From Cryobacterium sp. Y57 (GTDB lineage: Bacteria > Actinomycetota > Actinomycetes > Actinomycetales > Microbacteriaceae), in NCBI RefSeq assembly GCF_002929505.1, contig NZ_PJJL01000048.1, positions 1-39,250 of the forward strand: a stretch of DNA of 39,250 bases. Reading direction: 5' to 3'. Each line of letters opens with the position of its first letter. The stretch's first letter is position 1. The notes under the pieces are model-generated. The model saw only the letters and a list, made by a program, of their open reading frames with translations, had not been told where the DNA came from and made no database searches. Below, in pieces: positions 26,587 to 35,188 of this stretch. Position numbers and translations under genes: made by a program.

Positions 26587-27605
26587 CCACTCCTGCCACT
26601 CCAATCACGCCCGCTGACTCGCTCAAAGCGGCGGCGCCCTCGACCGCAGAGGATGCCGCCGCGCTGCGGGCCGCGCTCAACCGGGTGCGCTCAGAGGTCA
26701 CAAAGGCCGTCGTTGGGCAGGACGGCGCGGTGACCGGGCTGATCATCGCGTTGCTCGCGCGCGGCCACGTGTTGCTCGAGGGTGTGCCCGGGGTGGCCAA
26801 AACGCTGCTCGTGCGTACGCTCAGCCATGCACTGAGCCTCGACACGAAGCGCATCCAGTTCACGCCCGACCTGATGCCGGGGGACGTGACCGGGTCGCTC
26901 ATCTACGATGCTCGCGCGGGTGAGTTTGAGTTTCGGCAGGGCCCGGTGTTCACCAACATCATGCTCGCCGACGAGATCAACCGGACGCCGCCGAAGACGC
27001 AGTCCGCACTGCTTGAGGCCATGGAGGAACGCCAGGTCAGCGTTGACGGCGCATCGCTCAAGCTGCCGGAGCCGTTCATCGTGGCGGCGACCATGAACCC
27101 GATCGAGTACGAGGGCACCTATACGCTGCCGGAGGCGCAACTGGACCGGTTTCTGCTCAAGCTCGTGCTCGAAGTCCCCCAACGGGTCGATGAGATCGAG
27201 GTGCTGCGCCGCCACGCTGCCGGTTTCAATCCGCGCGACCTGGCCGGGGCCGGAGTGAGCGCGGTGCTCGGCCAGGTCGAACTTGCCGCCGCACAGGCCG
27301 CGGTGGCGCGGGTCGGTTCGAGTGCGGATGTGCTCGCCTACATCGTCGACCTGGCCCGCGCCACGCGCACGAGTCCCTCGGTCAAGCTCGGGGTCAGTCC
27401 CCGCGGAACGACCGCGCTGCTCGCCGCCACCAAGGCGTGGGCCTGGCTGAGCGGCTACGACTCGATCACGCCCGATCATGTGCAGGCGATGGCGTTGCCG
27501 GTCTGGCGACACCGGGTGCAGCTGCGCCCGGAAGCCGAACTCGAAGGCGTCTCGGTGGATGCTATTCTGCGCGGCGTGCTGCAGCAGGTTCAGGTTCCGA
27601 TCTAA
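26583..27605 (+). CDS. moxR: MoxR-family AAA+ ATPase
   Basis: A 340-aa AAA+ chaperone-like ATPase. Walker A is GVPGVAKT (G67-T74), Walker B is MLADEINR with D130-E131, and sensor-1/arginine-finger regions lie in VAATMNPIEYEG and PEAQLDRFLLK. A C-terminal lid includes SPRGTTALL. MoxR proteins remodel or activate partners carrying VWA or DUF58 domains; the partner here is probably the DUF58 protein encoded 2 nt downstream. The start overlaps the DUF4350 stop (ATGA). Confidence 0.96.
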   Translation: MTTPATPITPADSLKAAAPSTAEDAAALRAALNRVRSEVTKAVVGQDGAVTGLIIALLARGHVLLEGVPGVAKTLLVRTLSHALSLDTKRIQFTPDLMPGDVTGSLIYDARAGEFEFRQGPVFTNIMLADEINRTPPKTQSALLEAMEERQVSVDGASLKLPEPFIVAATMNPIEYEGTYTLPEAQLDRFLLKLVLEVPQRVDEIEVLRRHAAGFNPRDLAGAGVSAVLGQVELAAAQAAVARVGSSADVLAYIVDLARATRTSPSVKLGVSPRGTTALLAATKAWAWLSGYDSITPDHVQAMALPVWRHRVQLRPEAELEGVSVDAILRGVLQQVQVPI

Positions 27606-27607
27606 CG

Positions 27608-28915
27608 ATGACGCTCAGCGGACGGTTCGTTCTTCTCCTCGCCCTCGGGGTGGTGCCTATCGTGCTGTTCGGGCCCGATCCAAAGGCCGCCACCGGCATT
27701 CTCCTTCTCTGGCTGCTGCTGGTGTTCGTGCTGGGTGGCCTTGACCTTGCGTTGGCGGCGTCTCCGCGTGCCGTGACAGTCGAGCGGATGCTGCCCGCCC
27801 GGGTTCGACTCGGGGAATCCGTCACGAGCGAGCTGTACCTCACCAACACCGGCCGCCGCCGCCTGGTCGGCGTCGTGCGGGATGCCTGGCAGCCGTCGGC
27901 AGGCGCCGGACGCAATCGCAGCCGCGTCGTGATCCCATCCGGGGAACGACGGCTCGTCTCGCTCACGCTCACCCCGTTTCGGCGCGGGGAACGACGAGTC
28001 GAACAGGTGACGGTGCGCTCGCGCGGGCCGCTCGGCCTGTGGAACCGCCAGGCCACACTGAATGCGCCGGGACGCATCCGGGTATTGCCGCCCTTTCACG
28101 CCCGTAAACACCTGCCCGCGAGAATTACGCGACTCAAGGAGCTCGACGGACGCACGAGCGTGATGGTGCGCGGGCAGGGCACCGAGTTCGATTCGTTGCG
28201 CGAATACGTACGCGGCGACGACGTGCGCTCGATCGACTGGCGGGCCACTGCCAGGCGCAACGAAGTGATGGTGCGCACTTGGCGACCGGAGCGCGATCGC
28301 CGCGTCGTCATCCTGCTCGACACCGGTCGAACCTCGGCGGCGCGGGTCGATAACGAGCCACGCCTCGACACCGCCTTCGAGGCTTCCCTGCTGCTCGCCG
28401 CGCTCACCTCGGTTGCCGGTGACCGGGTGGATTTTCTTGCGTTCGACCGCCGGGTGCGCGGCCGTGTGCAGGGGGCCAGCGGGGCCGCTCTGCTCTCGCA
28501 GCTGGTCGATTCGATGGCCCTGATCGACCCGGAACTGATCGAGATGGACTGGGCCGCCGTTCCCGGGCAGGTGCGGTCCATCACGAGCCAACATGCCCTG
28601 GTCGTGGTGCTCACCTCGGTCGATGCCGCGGGGGCGTCGACCGGGCTGCTGTCGGTGCTGCCCCAGCTCACCAAACGACACACGGTGATCGTGGCCTCCG
28701 TGCTCGACCCTGCCACCGTGCTCGCCGCCGCCAGCCGCGGTGGTCGCGACGAGATTTACCGGGCCGCGGCGGCGGAACGGGCCCTGCTCGACGTGGCACG
28801 CGTATCAGCTGCTATCCGTCGGCTGGGAGCGGATGTTGTCACCGCCTCGCCCGCACAGCTCCCGCCGGCCCTGGCCGACCGGTACATCGCCCTCAAGGCT
28901 GCCGGCCGGCTCTGA
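27608..28915 (+). CDS. DUF58 (VWA-like) membrane protein
   Basis: A 435-aa protein. Two N-terminal membrane helices (about residues 6-22 and 29-50) anchor it. A beta-rich segment follows, then the DUF58 signature EFDSLREYVRGDDVRSIDW and RATARRNEVMVR (about 195-222). A VWA-like domain comes next with VVILLDTGRTS in the MIDAS-strand position. It is the presumed MoxR partner. The ATG at 27608 lies 2 nt after the moxR stop; a longer frame to 27437 lies inside moxR and is rejected. The gene ends 130 nt before the convergent SpoIIM-like gene without a clear terminator. Confidence 0.93.
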   Translation: MTLSGRFVLLLALGVVPIVLFGPDPKAATGILLLWLLLVFVLGGLDLALAASPRAVTVERMLPARVRLGESVTSELYLTNTGRRRLVGVVRDAWQPSAGAGRNRSRVVIPSGERRLVSLTLTPFRRGERRVEQVTVRSRGPLGLWNRQATLNAPGRIRVLPPFHARKHLPARITRLKELDGRTSVMVRGQGTEFDSLREYVRGDDVRSIDWRATARRNEVMVRTWRPERDRRVVILLDTGRTSAARVDNEPRLDTAFEASLLLAALTSVAGDRVDFLAFDRRVRGRVQGASGAALLSQLVDSMALIDPELIEMDWAAVPGQVRSITSQHALVVVLTSVDAAGASTGLLSVLPQLTKRHTVIVASVLDPATVLAAASRGGRDEIYRAAAAERALLDVARVSAAIRRLGADVVTASPAQLPPALADRYIALKAAGRL

Positions 28916-29045
28916 CGACCAACGGCTGCGGGGACACCTTCGGCACCGTCTGCGTCAACGCCACTCCCGCCACTCAAGATCGTGGAGATCACCAGCGATG
29001 ACCAGCCTCGAGGTTCGGCGATCGGCAGCGAGGCGCGGCGAAGTG

Positions 29046-30041
29046 TCAGGCAGCGTAGATGCGGGTGCTTCCGGCCTCAAACTCACTCAGGTCGCCGGTT
29101 TCACCGGCGCGAGTGGCGCGGCCGCCGACCACGATCAGGTACGTCAAAAATGCGCCGAGCGCAACGGCTCCGATCCCGATCTTGATCGGCCATGGCCACG
29201 CTTGCGGGGTGACGAATCCCTCGATGATGCCCGACACCAGCAACACGAAAACAAGGCCGATGGCCACCGTGAACAGCGCGCGGCCGTCTTCGGCGAGTGC
29301 CTGCCCGCGGGTGCGGGCGCCGGGGGCGATCCAGGCCCAGAAAATGAGCAGTCCGCCAGCCGCTGCCACGAAGATAGCGGTCAGTTCGAGCAGCCCGTGC
29401 GGAGCGATGTAGAGAAAGAATACGTCACCCTTGTCATAGGCGAACATGATCGCCGCTGTGGTGCCGAGGCTCATGGCGTTTTGCAGAATAATATATGGCA
29501 CGTAGACCCCGGTGATGCCAAAGGCGATGCATTGTGCGGCGATCCAGGCATTGTTCGTCCAGACAAATCCGGTGAATGACGCCGCAGGGTTCGCCGAGTA
29601 ATAGCCGACGAAATCCTCGTTGGCGAGCTGAGCGAGTTGGGTCTCCGTTCCCAGATTCGCGAGCACCTCTGGATCGTTGTAGGCCCACACCGCGTACAGT
29701 CCGGCGACCAGAAAGGTCACCACGGCGACCACGAGTGTGAGCCAGCGCAGCCGATAGAGGGCCGCCGGCAGCTGGGCGACGAAAAAACGCGGAATTTGCG
29801 CCAACACATTGGCATTCACGCCGGTGAAACGCAGCCGGGCACGCGAGAGACCGACCGACAGCCGGTCACCTTCGAGAGTCGACCCGGCAGTGGACTTGAT
29901 CGCTGAGAGCTGGGTGGCACCGGCCTGATAGCGCTCGATGAGTTCGTCGGACTGGGCACCGCTCAACTCCCGCCGGGCTCCGAGCTCGGTCAGGCGGTCC
30001 CAGTCGGCGCGATGCGCGGCCGTGTAAGCATCGAGATCCAT
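29046..30041 (-). CDS. SpoIIM-family membrane protein
   Basis: A 331-aa protein with a soluble helical N-terminus (AHRADWDRLTELGAR) followed by about five or six membrane segments and the SpoIIM/DUF95-like core: LYAVWAYNDPEVLANLG, WIAAQCIAFGITGVYV and IAPHGLLELTAIFVAAAGG. Bacillus SpoIIM works in engulfment with peptidoglycan hydrolases, but this organism class does not make endospores, so a general envelope role is likelier. Divergent pairing with an RDD gene beside MoxR/DUF58 matches mycobacterial Rv3694c/Rv3695. I prefer the ATG at 30041; a TTG at 30050 would add three residues and leave only 8 nt to the divergent start. Confidence 0.9.
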   Translation of the reverse strand: MDLDAYTAAHRADWDRLTELGARRELSGAQSDELIERYQAGATQLSAIKSTAGSTLEGDRLSVGLSRARLRFTGVNANVLAQIPRFFVAQLPAALYRLRWLTLVVAVVTFLVAGLYAVWAYNDPEVLANLGTETQLAQLANEDFVGYYSANPAASFTGFVWTNNAWIAAQCIAFGITGVYVPYIILQNAMSLGTTAAIMFAYDKGDVFFLYIAPHGLLELTAIFVAAAGGLLIFWAWIAPGARTRGQALAEDGRALFTVAIGLVFVLLVSGIIEGFVTPQAWPWPIKIGIGAVALGAFLTYLIVVGGRATRAGETGDLSEFEAGSTRIYAA

Positions 30042-30058
30042 CTGCTTCAATAGTAGAC
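30042..30058. promoter_or_regulatory. 17-bp divergent gap implying leaderless or overlapping promoters
   Basis: Only 17 bp separate the SpoIIM-like ATG (minus) and the RDD ATG (plus). On the minus strand TACTAT lies 8 nt before the ATG, a -10 position for a leaderless mRNA. No Shine-Dalgarno sequence is visible for either gene. Any -35 of each promoter must lie inside the other gene. Confidence 0.45.
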
Positions 30059-30922
30059 ATGAACGAGACCGGGCGTCCCGCCGATCGTGCCGACCGTCAC
30101 AGTGATCTGATTGGCGACGACGAGCTCATCACCGGCGAGGCAGTCGCGCTCGACGTGCGCCCGGCCAGCGTCATTCTGCGCGCTGCCGGCTCGATCATCG
30201 ATACGATCGCCTATCTAGCCTTATACCTGCTCATTCTCCTGGCCTTCTCTCTGACCGTCGCGAGCTCTACCGACTCGGCGCTCACCCAGGCCATCTCGAT
30301 TGCCGCGCTCGTCTTCGCCGTACTGATCGTGCCGGTGCTGGTCGAGACCCTCACTCACGGTCGATCGCTCGGCAAGCTCGCCATCGGTGCCCGCATCGTG
30401 CGCGACGACGGCGGAGCGATCTCCCTACGCCACGCATTCATTCGCGCCTTGACCGGGGTGCTGGAGATCATCATGACGCTCGGCGGGCTCGCCGCCATCA
30501 CAGCTTTGCTCAACGGCCGATCGAAGCGCCTCGGCGACCTGCTGGCTGGCACCTACAGCCAACACGAGCGCGTCCAACGGAACAACGAGATTCCGCGCCC
30601 GATGCCCGAAGCACTGCTGCCGTGGTCCCAGACCGTCGATATCGCCCGGCTGCCCGACCAGCTGGCCCGGCGCGTCGCCCAGTACCTCCGGCAGTCATCT
30701 CATCTGACCCCGCTGACTCGCGAACGTCTGGGTCAGTCTCTGGCTGCGGAAGTCACTCCGTTCGTCTCCCCTCTGCCCGATGCTCCGGCCGAATTCTTAC
30801 TCACCGGAGTCGCCGCCGTGCGCCGAGAACGCGAATACACCGCCCTCCTCCTCGAGCGCGAGCGCCTGGCTCGCCTGGCCCCGGTCTTGACCGGCCTCCC
30901 CCACGGCTTCCCCAACCGCTGA
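30059..30922 (+). CDS. RDD-family membrane protein
   Basis: A 287-aa protein. The RDD domain (about residues 25-175) contains LRAAGSIIDTIAYLALYLLILLAF, the TLTHGRSLGKLAIGARIVRDDGG loop, LRHAFIRALTG and a terminal SKRLGDLLAGT. It has three to four membrane helices. A cytoplasmic helical tail of about 110 residues follows. RDD proteins are proposed transporters or membrane-stress factors, without a fixed substrate. It is divergent from the SpoIIM-like gene, conserving the mycobacterial pairing. The start is the first ATG after the 17-bp shared gap. Confidence 0.92.
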   Translation: MNETGRPADRADRHSDLIGDDELITGEAVALDVRPASVILRAAGSIIDTIAYLALYLLILLAFSLTVASSTDSALTQAISIAALVFAVLIVPVLVETLTHGRSLGKLAIGARIVRDDGGAISLRHAFIRALTGVLEIIMTLGGLAAITALLNGRSKRLGDLLAGTYSQHERVQRNNEIPRPMPEALLPWSQTVDIARLPDQLARRVAQYLRQSSHLTPLTRERLGQSLAAEVTPFVSPLPDAPAEFLLTGVAAVRREREYTALLLERERLARLAPVLTGLPHGFPNR

Positions 30923-31089
30923 TGTCGTCATCGCGTGTGGGTCGAGCGCTACGCCGCAGGCAGCCGCTCGCATGCTCGGTGTCGTCAAGCGCGACTTCAC
31001 CCGACACGTCCCGAGTGAAATCCGCCGCGGGCTGCGGCTTCGAGTCGTCATAATTCGCGGTGTGGCCTGCCCGGTGTCAGACTTGAACC

Positions 31090-32091
31090 ATGGTGTTTTC
31101 ACTCCCAATCCTCGATTTCTCGCAACTCGACGCTGGCGAGGCCGAAGCTGCGGCATTCCGCGCTGAACTTCTGCGCGTCACCCACGAGGTCGGGTTCTTC
31201 TCTCTGACCGGCCACGGAGTCGACCCGCAGCTGACGCAGGAGCTTCTCGCCGTCTCGCACAAGTTCTTCGACTTGCCGGCCGAGCAGAAACTCGCGCTGG
31301 AAAACATCCACAGTCCCCAGTTTCGCGGTTATACCCGTGTCGGCGGGGAGCTCACCGCCAACGCCGTCGACTGGCGTGAACAAATTGACATCGGGGTGGA
31401 CCGCAAGCCTGTGCCCCTCGCTGTGGGAACTCCAGATTATTGGCGCCTGGAGGGCCCGAACCTTTGGCCGGAGTCCCTGCCCGAGCTGAAGACCGTCGCC
31501 CTGCGCTGGAATGCGGAGCTGAGCCGCATCGCGCTTCGCCTGCTGCGCGCCTGGGCGCTCGCCCTCGGCAGCCCCGAGAACGTCTTCGACGCTGCCTTCG
31601 CCGAGAACGCTTTTCTCCTGACCAAGATCGTGCGCTATCCCGGCCAGCCTGTAGGGGCTCAGGGTGTGGGCGAGCACCGCGATGGTGGGGTGCTTACGCT
31701 GCTGCTCGTCGAACCGCACAAAGACGGTCTGCAAGTCGAACACGACGGCGAGTGGATCGACGCTCCCCCGCTCGAGGGCGCCTTCGTCGTGAACATCGGC
31801 GAAATGCTCGAACTGGCAACGGATGGCTACCTCAAGGCCACCCTGCACCGCGTCTTCTCTCCTGAAGACGGATCCGACCGTATCTCCGTGCCGTTCTTCT
31901 TCAATCCAGCACTCGACACCGTAATGCCCAGACTGCACCTCGACGAGAACCTGTCTCGCGAGGCCCGCGGGCTCTCCGCCGACCCGACCAACAGTCCCAT
32001 TCTCGAAACCACCTACGGTGACAACGCGCTGCGCTACCGCCTGCGCGCCCACCCCAACGTGGCCGCCGCCCACCACGCCGATCTGCTCTAA
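31090..32091 (+). CDS. 2-oxoglutarate/Fe(II)-dependent dioxygenase (isopenicillin N synthase fold)
   Basis: A 333-aa non-haem iron oxygenase. The N-terminal DIOX_N region (LPILDFSQLDAGEAEAAA..., HEVGFFSLTGHGVD) precedes the 2OG-FeII core. The iron triad is H196-x-D198 (GEHRDGG) and H253 (TLHRV). The RxS motif that would bind 2-oxoglutarate is R264-I-S266. Its substrate is unknown; relatives include ethylene-forming, gibberellin-type and isopenicillin N synthase enzymes, and no biosynthetic cluster is adjacent. The ATG follows a GTCAGACTTGAACC leader without a clear ribosome site. A hairpin-poor 112-nt gap follows, before the convergent hydrolase gene. Confidence 0.93.
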   Translation: MVFSLPILDFSQLDAGEAEAAAFRAELLRVTHEVGFFSLTGHGVDPQLTQELLAVSHKFFDLPAEQKLALENIHSPQFRGYTRVGGELTANAVDWREQIDIGVDRKPVPLAVGTPDYWRLEGPNLWPESLPELKTVALRWNAELSRIALRLLRAWALALGSPENVFDAAFAENAFLLTKIVRYPGQPVGAQGVGEHRDGGVLTLLLVEPHKDGLQVEHDGEWIDAPPLEGAFVVNIGEMLELATDGYLKATLHRVFSPEDGSDRISVPFFFNPALDTVMPRLHLDENLSREARGLSADPTNSPILETTYGDNALRYRLRAHPNVAAAHHADLL

Positions 32092-32132
32092 CACCAGACG
32101 ACGGATGAGGCAGAGGCCGAAGCATTCGTCAT

Positions 32133-32159
32133 GACAAGCCCCGGCACGACAAGCCCCGG
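32133..32159 (+). repeat. Short direct repeat downstream of the dioxygenase gene
   Basis: GACAAGCCCCGG occurs at 32133-32144 and again at 32148-32159, separated by CAC. No function is evident. Confidence 0.7.
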
Positions 32160-32203
32160 GTTGTGGACACTCGATTAGGCGCGTCGACGAGTGGTGGCGA
32201 TCT

Positions 32204-32956
32204 TTACGGAAATGGCTGATGGGCCTGGCGTAAATGGGTTTTCAGGAAGAGGGCTGTGCGCTGGAATGCGTCTGCTGTCTCGTCTGCGGCGTGGCGTGGA
32301 AGGTCCGGGTCCAGGGCGAAGCCGTGGCGAACTTTGGGGTAGACCACCACCGCGGATTGCGTGGTGGTGTGGGTCAGGATTTCGCGCAGCTGTTGAATGT
32401 CGCGGGCGGGAGTGCTGGCGTCTTTGCCGGCATATATTCCCAGCCAGGGTGCCTTGAGCGCGCGTGCGGCATCGATTCCACTGAGGATGCCAGGCCACCG
32501 GGGAGACGCCAAATTGGCGCCGTAGAAGGTGACGGCGGCATCGATGTGCAGTGTTGCTGCCGCCCACAATGCGAGGGTGCCTCCCATGGAGAAACCTACT
32601 ATCGCTACTTTCTGTGCCCCCTGGGCGCGAATCCAGGCCTGGGCGCTCTCGATGTCAGAGGTGAGGCCTGCCGTTGTGAGGGTGTTGTGGTACCGGCGGG
32701 CTTTCGCGAATTTTCCATCGGTGACGACGGGATCTGTGATGCGATGGTAGAGGTGCGGCGCTGCGGTGATATAACCGCAGTCGGCCAGGCGAACGACGAG
32801 ATCGGTAACGGGCGCGGAGAGACCCCACACCTCATGGAGCACGATGACTCCAGCCCGTGCTACGCCGGCCGGCACTGACACTGTCAGTGGGACACCGTTC
32901 GCCCCTGCAGTGTTGATCGTGCGCGAATAGTCGGAACGGTTCGGGATCGGTTGCAT
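32204..32956 (-). CDS. Dienelactone hydrolase-like alpha/beta hydrolase
   Basis: A 250-aa alpha/beta-hydrolase of the DLH family. The VIVLHEVWGL oxyanion/E-loop strand (H41-E42), the nucleophile elbow GFSMGG (S123), D179 in GKDASTP and H211 in RHGF complete a Ser-Asp-His triad. Classical DLH enzymes use a cysteine nucleophile (GxCxGG). Serine here suggests an esterase-like variant, so ring-cleavage dienelactone activity should not be assumed. No aromatic-degradation genes are nearby. The ATG at 32956 is used. The gene is convergent with the dioxygenase and divergent from the DUF488 gene across a 246-bp gap. Confidence 0.92.
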   Translation of the reverse strand: MQPIPNRSDYSRTINTAGANGVPLTVSVPAGVARAGVIVLHEVWGLSAPVTDLVVRLADCGYITAAPHLYHRITDPVVTDGKFAKARRYHNTLTTAGLTSDIESAQAWIRAQGAQKVAIVGFSMGGTLALWAAATLHIDAAVTFYGANLASPRWPGILSGIDAARALKAPWLGIYAGKDASTPARDIQQLREILTHTTTQSAVVVYPKVRHGFALDPDLPRHAADETADAFQRTALFLKTHLRQAHQPFP

Positions 32957-33115
32957 GCTTTCTCCGTTCGTTCAAGGACACCCATGGCCGCGATGCCATC
33001 GGGGATATCCGCGCCTAGCTCGTGTGAACCGGCGAACCGGAACGAGGAAGCCTCCTGCACTAATCAGGTTAGCGACGGCTTCGAAATGGCAACAGGGCGA
33101 TAGCCAACGTGCAGG

Positions 33116-33137
33116 GGCTCCCCGTTATCGCGGAGCC
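33116..33137. other. Small hairpin in the hydrolase/DUF488 gap
   Basis: GGCTCC (33116-33121) and GGAGCC (33132-33137) form a 6-bp stem with a 10-nt loop, 66 nt before the DUF488 start. Apart from this hairpin I see no gene or clear promoter in the 246-bp gap 32957-33202. Confidence 0.4.
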
Positions 33138-33202
33138 GAGTGTCGGGCGCACACATCTGATATTCCTGATGCGGGCTGTAGTAGGTGCGGTTCAATGGGA
33201 GC

Positions 33203-33736
33203 ATGGCTGAAACCTGTGTGTACACGATCGGGCACTCGACTCATCCCCTTGAGGAGTTCGTCGAAATGTTGAATAGACACGGTGTCGAACGACTCATCGA
33301 CGTGCGCACCGTTCCGGGGTCTCGTCACAACCCGCAATTTGGGGAACACGAACTTATCGCCAGCATGCCGAACGCAGGTATCGACTATCAGCGACTGCCC
33401 GAGATCGGCGGGCTACGGCACACCCCGGCGGCAGAAGCGTCTATCAACGGAGCATGGCGTAACAGGAGCTTTCGCAACTACGCCGACTACATGCAAACGC
33501 CCGAGTTCGTTGCCGGTATCGATGAGTTGATGGCGCTGGCGAGGAAGCAGACCGTAGCGATCATGTGTGCCGAGGCCGTGCCCTGGCGTTGTCATCGATC
33601 ACTGATCGGAGATGCGTTGCTGGCGCGGGGCCTTCACGTTGCCGACATCATGAGCCTGACCTCGACCAAGCCGCACACCCTGACCAGCTTTGCCCAAGTC
33701 GACGGTGACCGTGTCTGGTACCCACCGGAAGAGTGA
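33203..33736 (+). CDS. DUF488 family protein
   Basis: A 177-aa protein of the DUF488 family. It begins VYTIGHSTHPLEEFVEML and continues with LIDVRTVPGSRHNPQF. It has the conserved cysteine pair in IMCAEAVPWRCHRSLI. The fold contains a Rossmann-like core and conserved Arg/His/Cys positions suggestive of nucleic-acid or nucleotide handling, but the function is unestablished. The ATG at 33203 has GGGAG six nt upstream; an in-frame GTG at 33185 would add six residues and is not preferred. It ends 96 nt before the convergent OFA transporter stop. Confidence 0.92.
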   Translation: MAETCVYTIGHSTHPLEEFVEMLNRHGVERLIDVRTVPGSRHNPQFGEHELIASMPNAGIDYQRLPEIGGLRHTPAAEASINGAWRNRSFRNYADYMQTPEFVAGIDELMALARKQTVAIMCAEAVPWRCHRSLIGDALLARGLHVADIMSLTSTKPHTLTSFAQVDGDRVWYPPEE

Positions 33737-33832
33737 TCAACGAGGGTGCACATCAGATCGGGGCGTCTCGGAGCACACACACCACAAAAGCAGACAGACA
33801 ATTCAGGCCGTCAGCTGTGTATAAACGCCGAT

Positions 33833-35188
33833 CTAAAGCTCAAACCCATTCGCTTCTTGGCAGCTGAGAACCTTCGACGCTTCGGCTGTCGGGTGTGTGG
33901 CAGTCGACTTCAACGCGTCAACCTTTGGTCGCGGCATTTTGGTGATCATAGGAACGATCAACGAGAGCAGGGCAATAATGCCCATGACGGTGTACCCCAG
34001 CGTGTAGTCCTTATCCGAACCGATAAGAGCAGCGATGATTGGCGAACCGATGATCCCACCGAGGCTCCACCCGATGATCATGAGCCCGTAGATCGCACCA
34101 GCGTGTTTGACTCCGAAGAAGTCGCCCGCCGTTGCAGGCATGGTGCCGAACCCGCCCCCGAAGCAGAGGTAGACGATGGCGGCGAGGACGAAGAACAGCA
34201 CAGCGTTGCTGGCGTGGGGAATGACCAGCAAACAGATACCTTGCAGGCCGAGCATCAGACCGAATGTCGTCATCCGACCGGTCTTCCCAGAAACCCACGC
34301 CCAGAAGACACGGCCACCTCCATTGAACAGCGCCAGCACTCCGACGAGCGCGGCGGCACCGCCGATGCTGTAGCCGGCGATGTCGATCGCACTCGAGTTG
34401 GCCTGGGCGACCAACGAAATGCCGACAGTGACGTTGAGGGTGAGAATTGCCGCCAGAAAATACCACTGCGGTGTCCGTAGGGCCTCCTTTTCGGTGAACT
34501 GCTTGTAGCTGTCCTGCGCCCTGCCCGTAGAGGCCGGCACCCAACCTGGAACCGTGTATCCCGCAGGCGGGTTACGGAAGAATGCCGCGCCGATCAGCGC
34601 GAGCACAAGGTAGCTGATGCCGAGAGGCAAAAAAGCACGGTTCGAATCCGTCGGAGTCATAGCGATCAGCCACTGGGCGATGGGTGCGGTCAGGACCGCT
34701 CCAAATCCGAAGCCGGCTACTGCAAGTCCGGTGATGAGACCGCGTTTGTCTGGGAACCACTTCTGCAACATTGCAATCGGAACGATGTACGCCAAGCCGA
34801 GGCCGAATCCGCTGATGACTCCGTAGCCGAGGATCAGGAGCCACAGCTGGGTGTTGTCGTGTGAGAGAGCGAACGAGGCGAGGATGCATCCGAGGGCATA
34901 GATGGTGCCTCCGGCGAGGGCTACCGGCCGCGGCCCTTTCTTATCCTGGATCTTCCCACCGATGTAGCTGCCGATGAAAATCATGCCGATTGTCACGGTG
35001 AACGGCACAGATGCTTCCGGGTTAGTGAGTCCCATGGCGTCCGGGCTCTGCAATGCTGAACTGAACACACTCCACGCGTAAACAGCGCCAATCGAGAACT
35101 GTAGCAAAAGCGCTGCAATCACGATCCCCCAACGCCCCGCCGTCGGCTGTTTGGTCGTTCCGCCGGTCACAGTAGCTGATGAATACAT
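33833..35188 (-). CDS. OFA-family (oxalate/formate antiporter type) MFS transporter
   Basis: A 451-aa major-facilitator protein with about 12 membrane helices. Family marks are QFSIGAVYAWSVFSSAL at the first helix, GKIQDKKGPRPVALAGG in the loop 2-3 motif-A position, and MLQKWFPDKRGLITGLAVAGFGFGAV, the OFA central signature. A YGLMIIGWSLGGIIG segment lies in the C-terminal half. OFA members exchange or import oxalate, formate and related acids. Divergent placement from an FdhF-type enzyme favours formate or a related acid, by inference. The ATG at 35188 has GAAGGG upstream; an extension to 35245 is rejected as it lacks a ribosome site. Confidence 0.92.
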   Translation of the reverse strand: MYSSATVTGGTTKQPTAGRWGIVIAALLLQFSIGAVYAWSVFSSALQSPDAMGLTNPEASVPFTVTIGMIFIGSYIGGKIQDKKGPRPVALAGGTIYALGCILASFALSHDNTQLWLLILGYGVISGFGLGLAYIVPIAMLQKWFPDKRGLITGLAVAGFGFGAVLTAPIAQWLIAMTPTDSNRAFLPLGISYLVLALIGAAFFRNPPAGYTVPGWVPASTGRAQDSYKQFTEKEALRTPQWYFLAAILTLNVTVGISLVAQANSSAIDIAGYSIGGAAALVGVLALFNGGGRVFWAWVSGKTGRMTTFGLMLGLQGICLLVIPHASNAVLFFVLAAIVYLCFGGGFGTMPATAGDFFGVKHAGAIYGLMIIGWSLGGIIGSPIIAALIGSDKDYTLGYTVMGIIALLSLIVPMITKMPRPKVDALKSTATHPTAEASKVLSCQEANGFEL

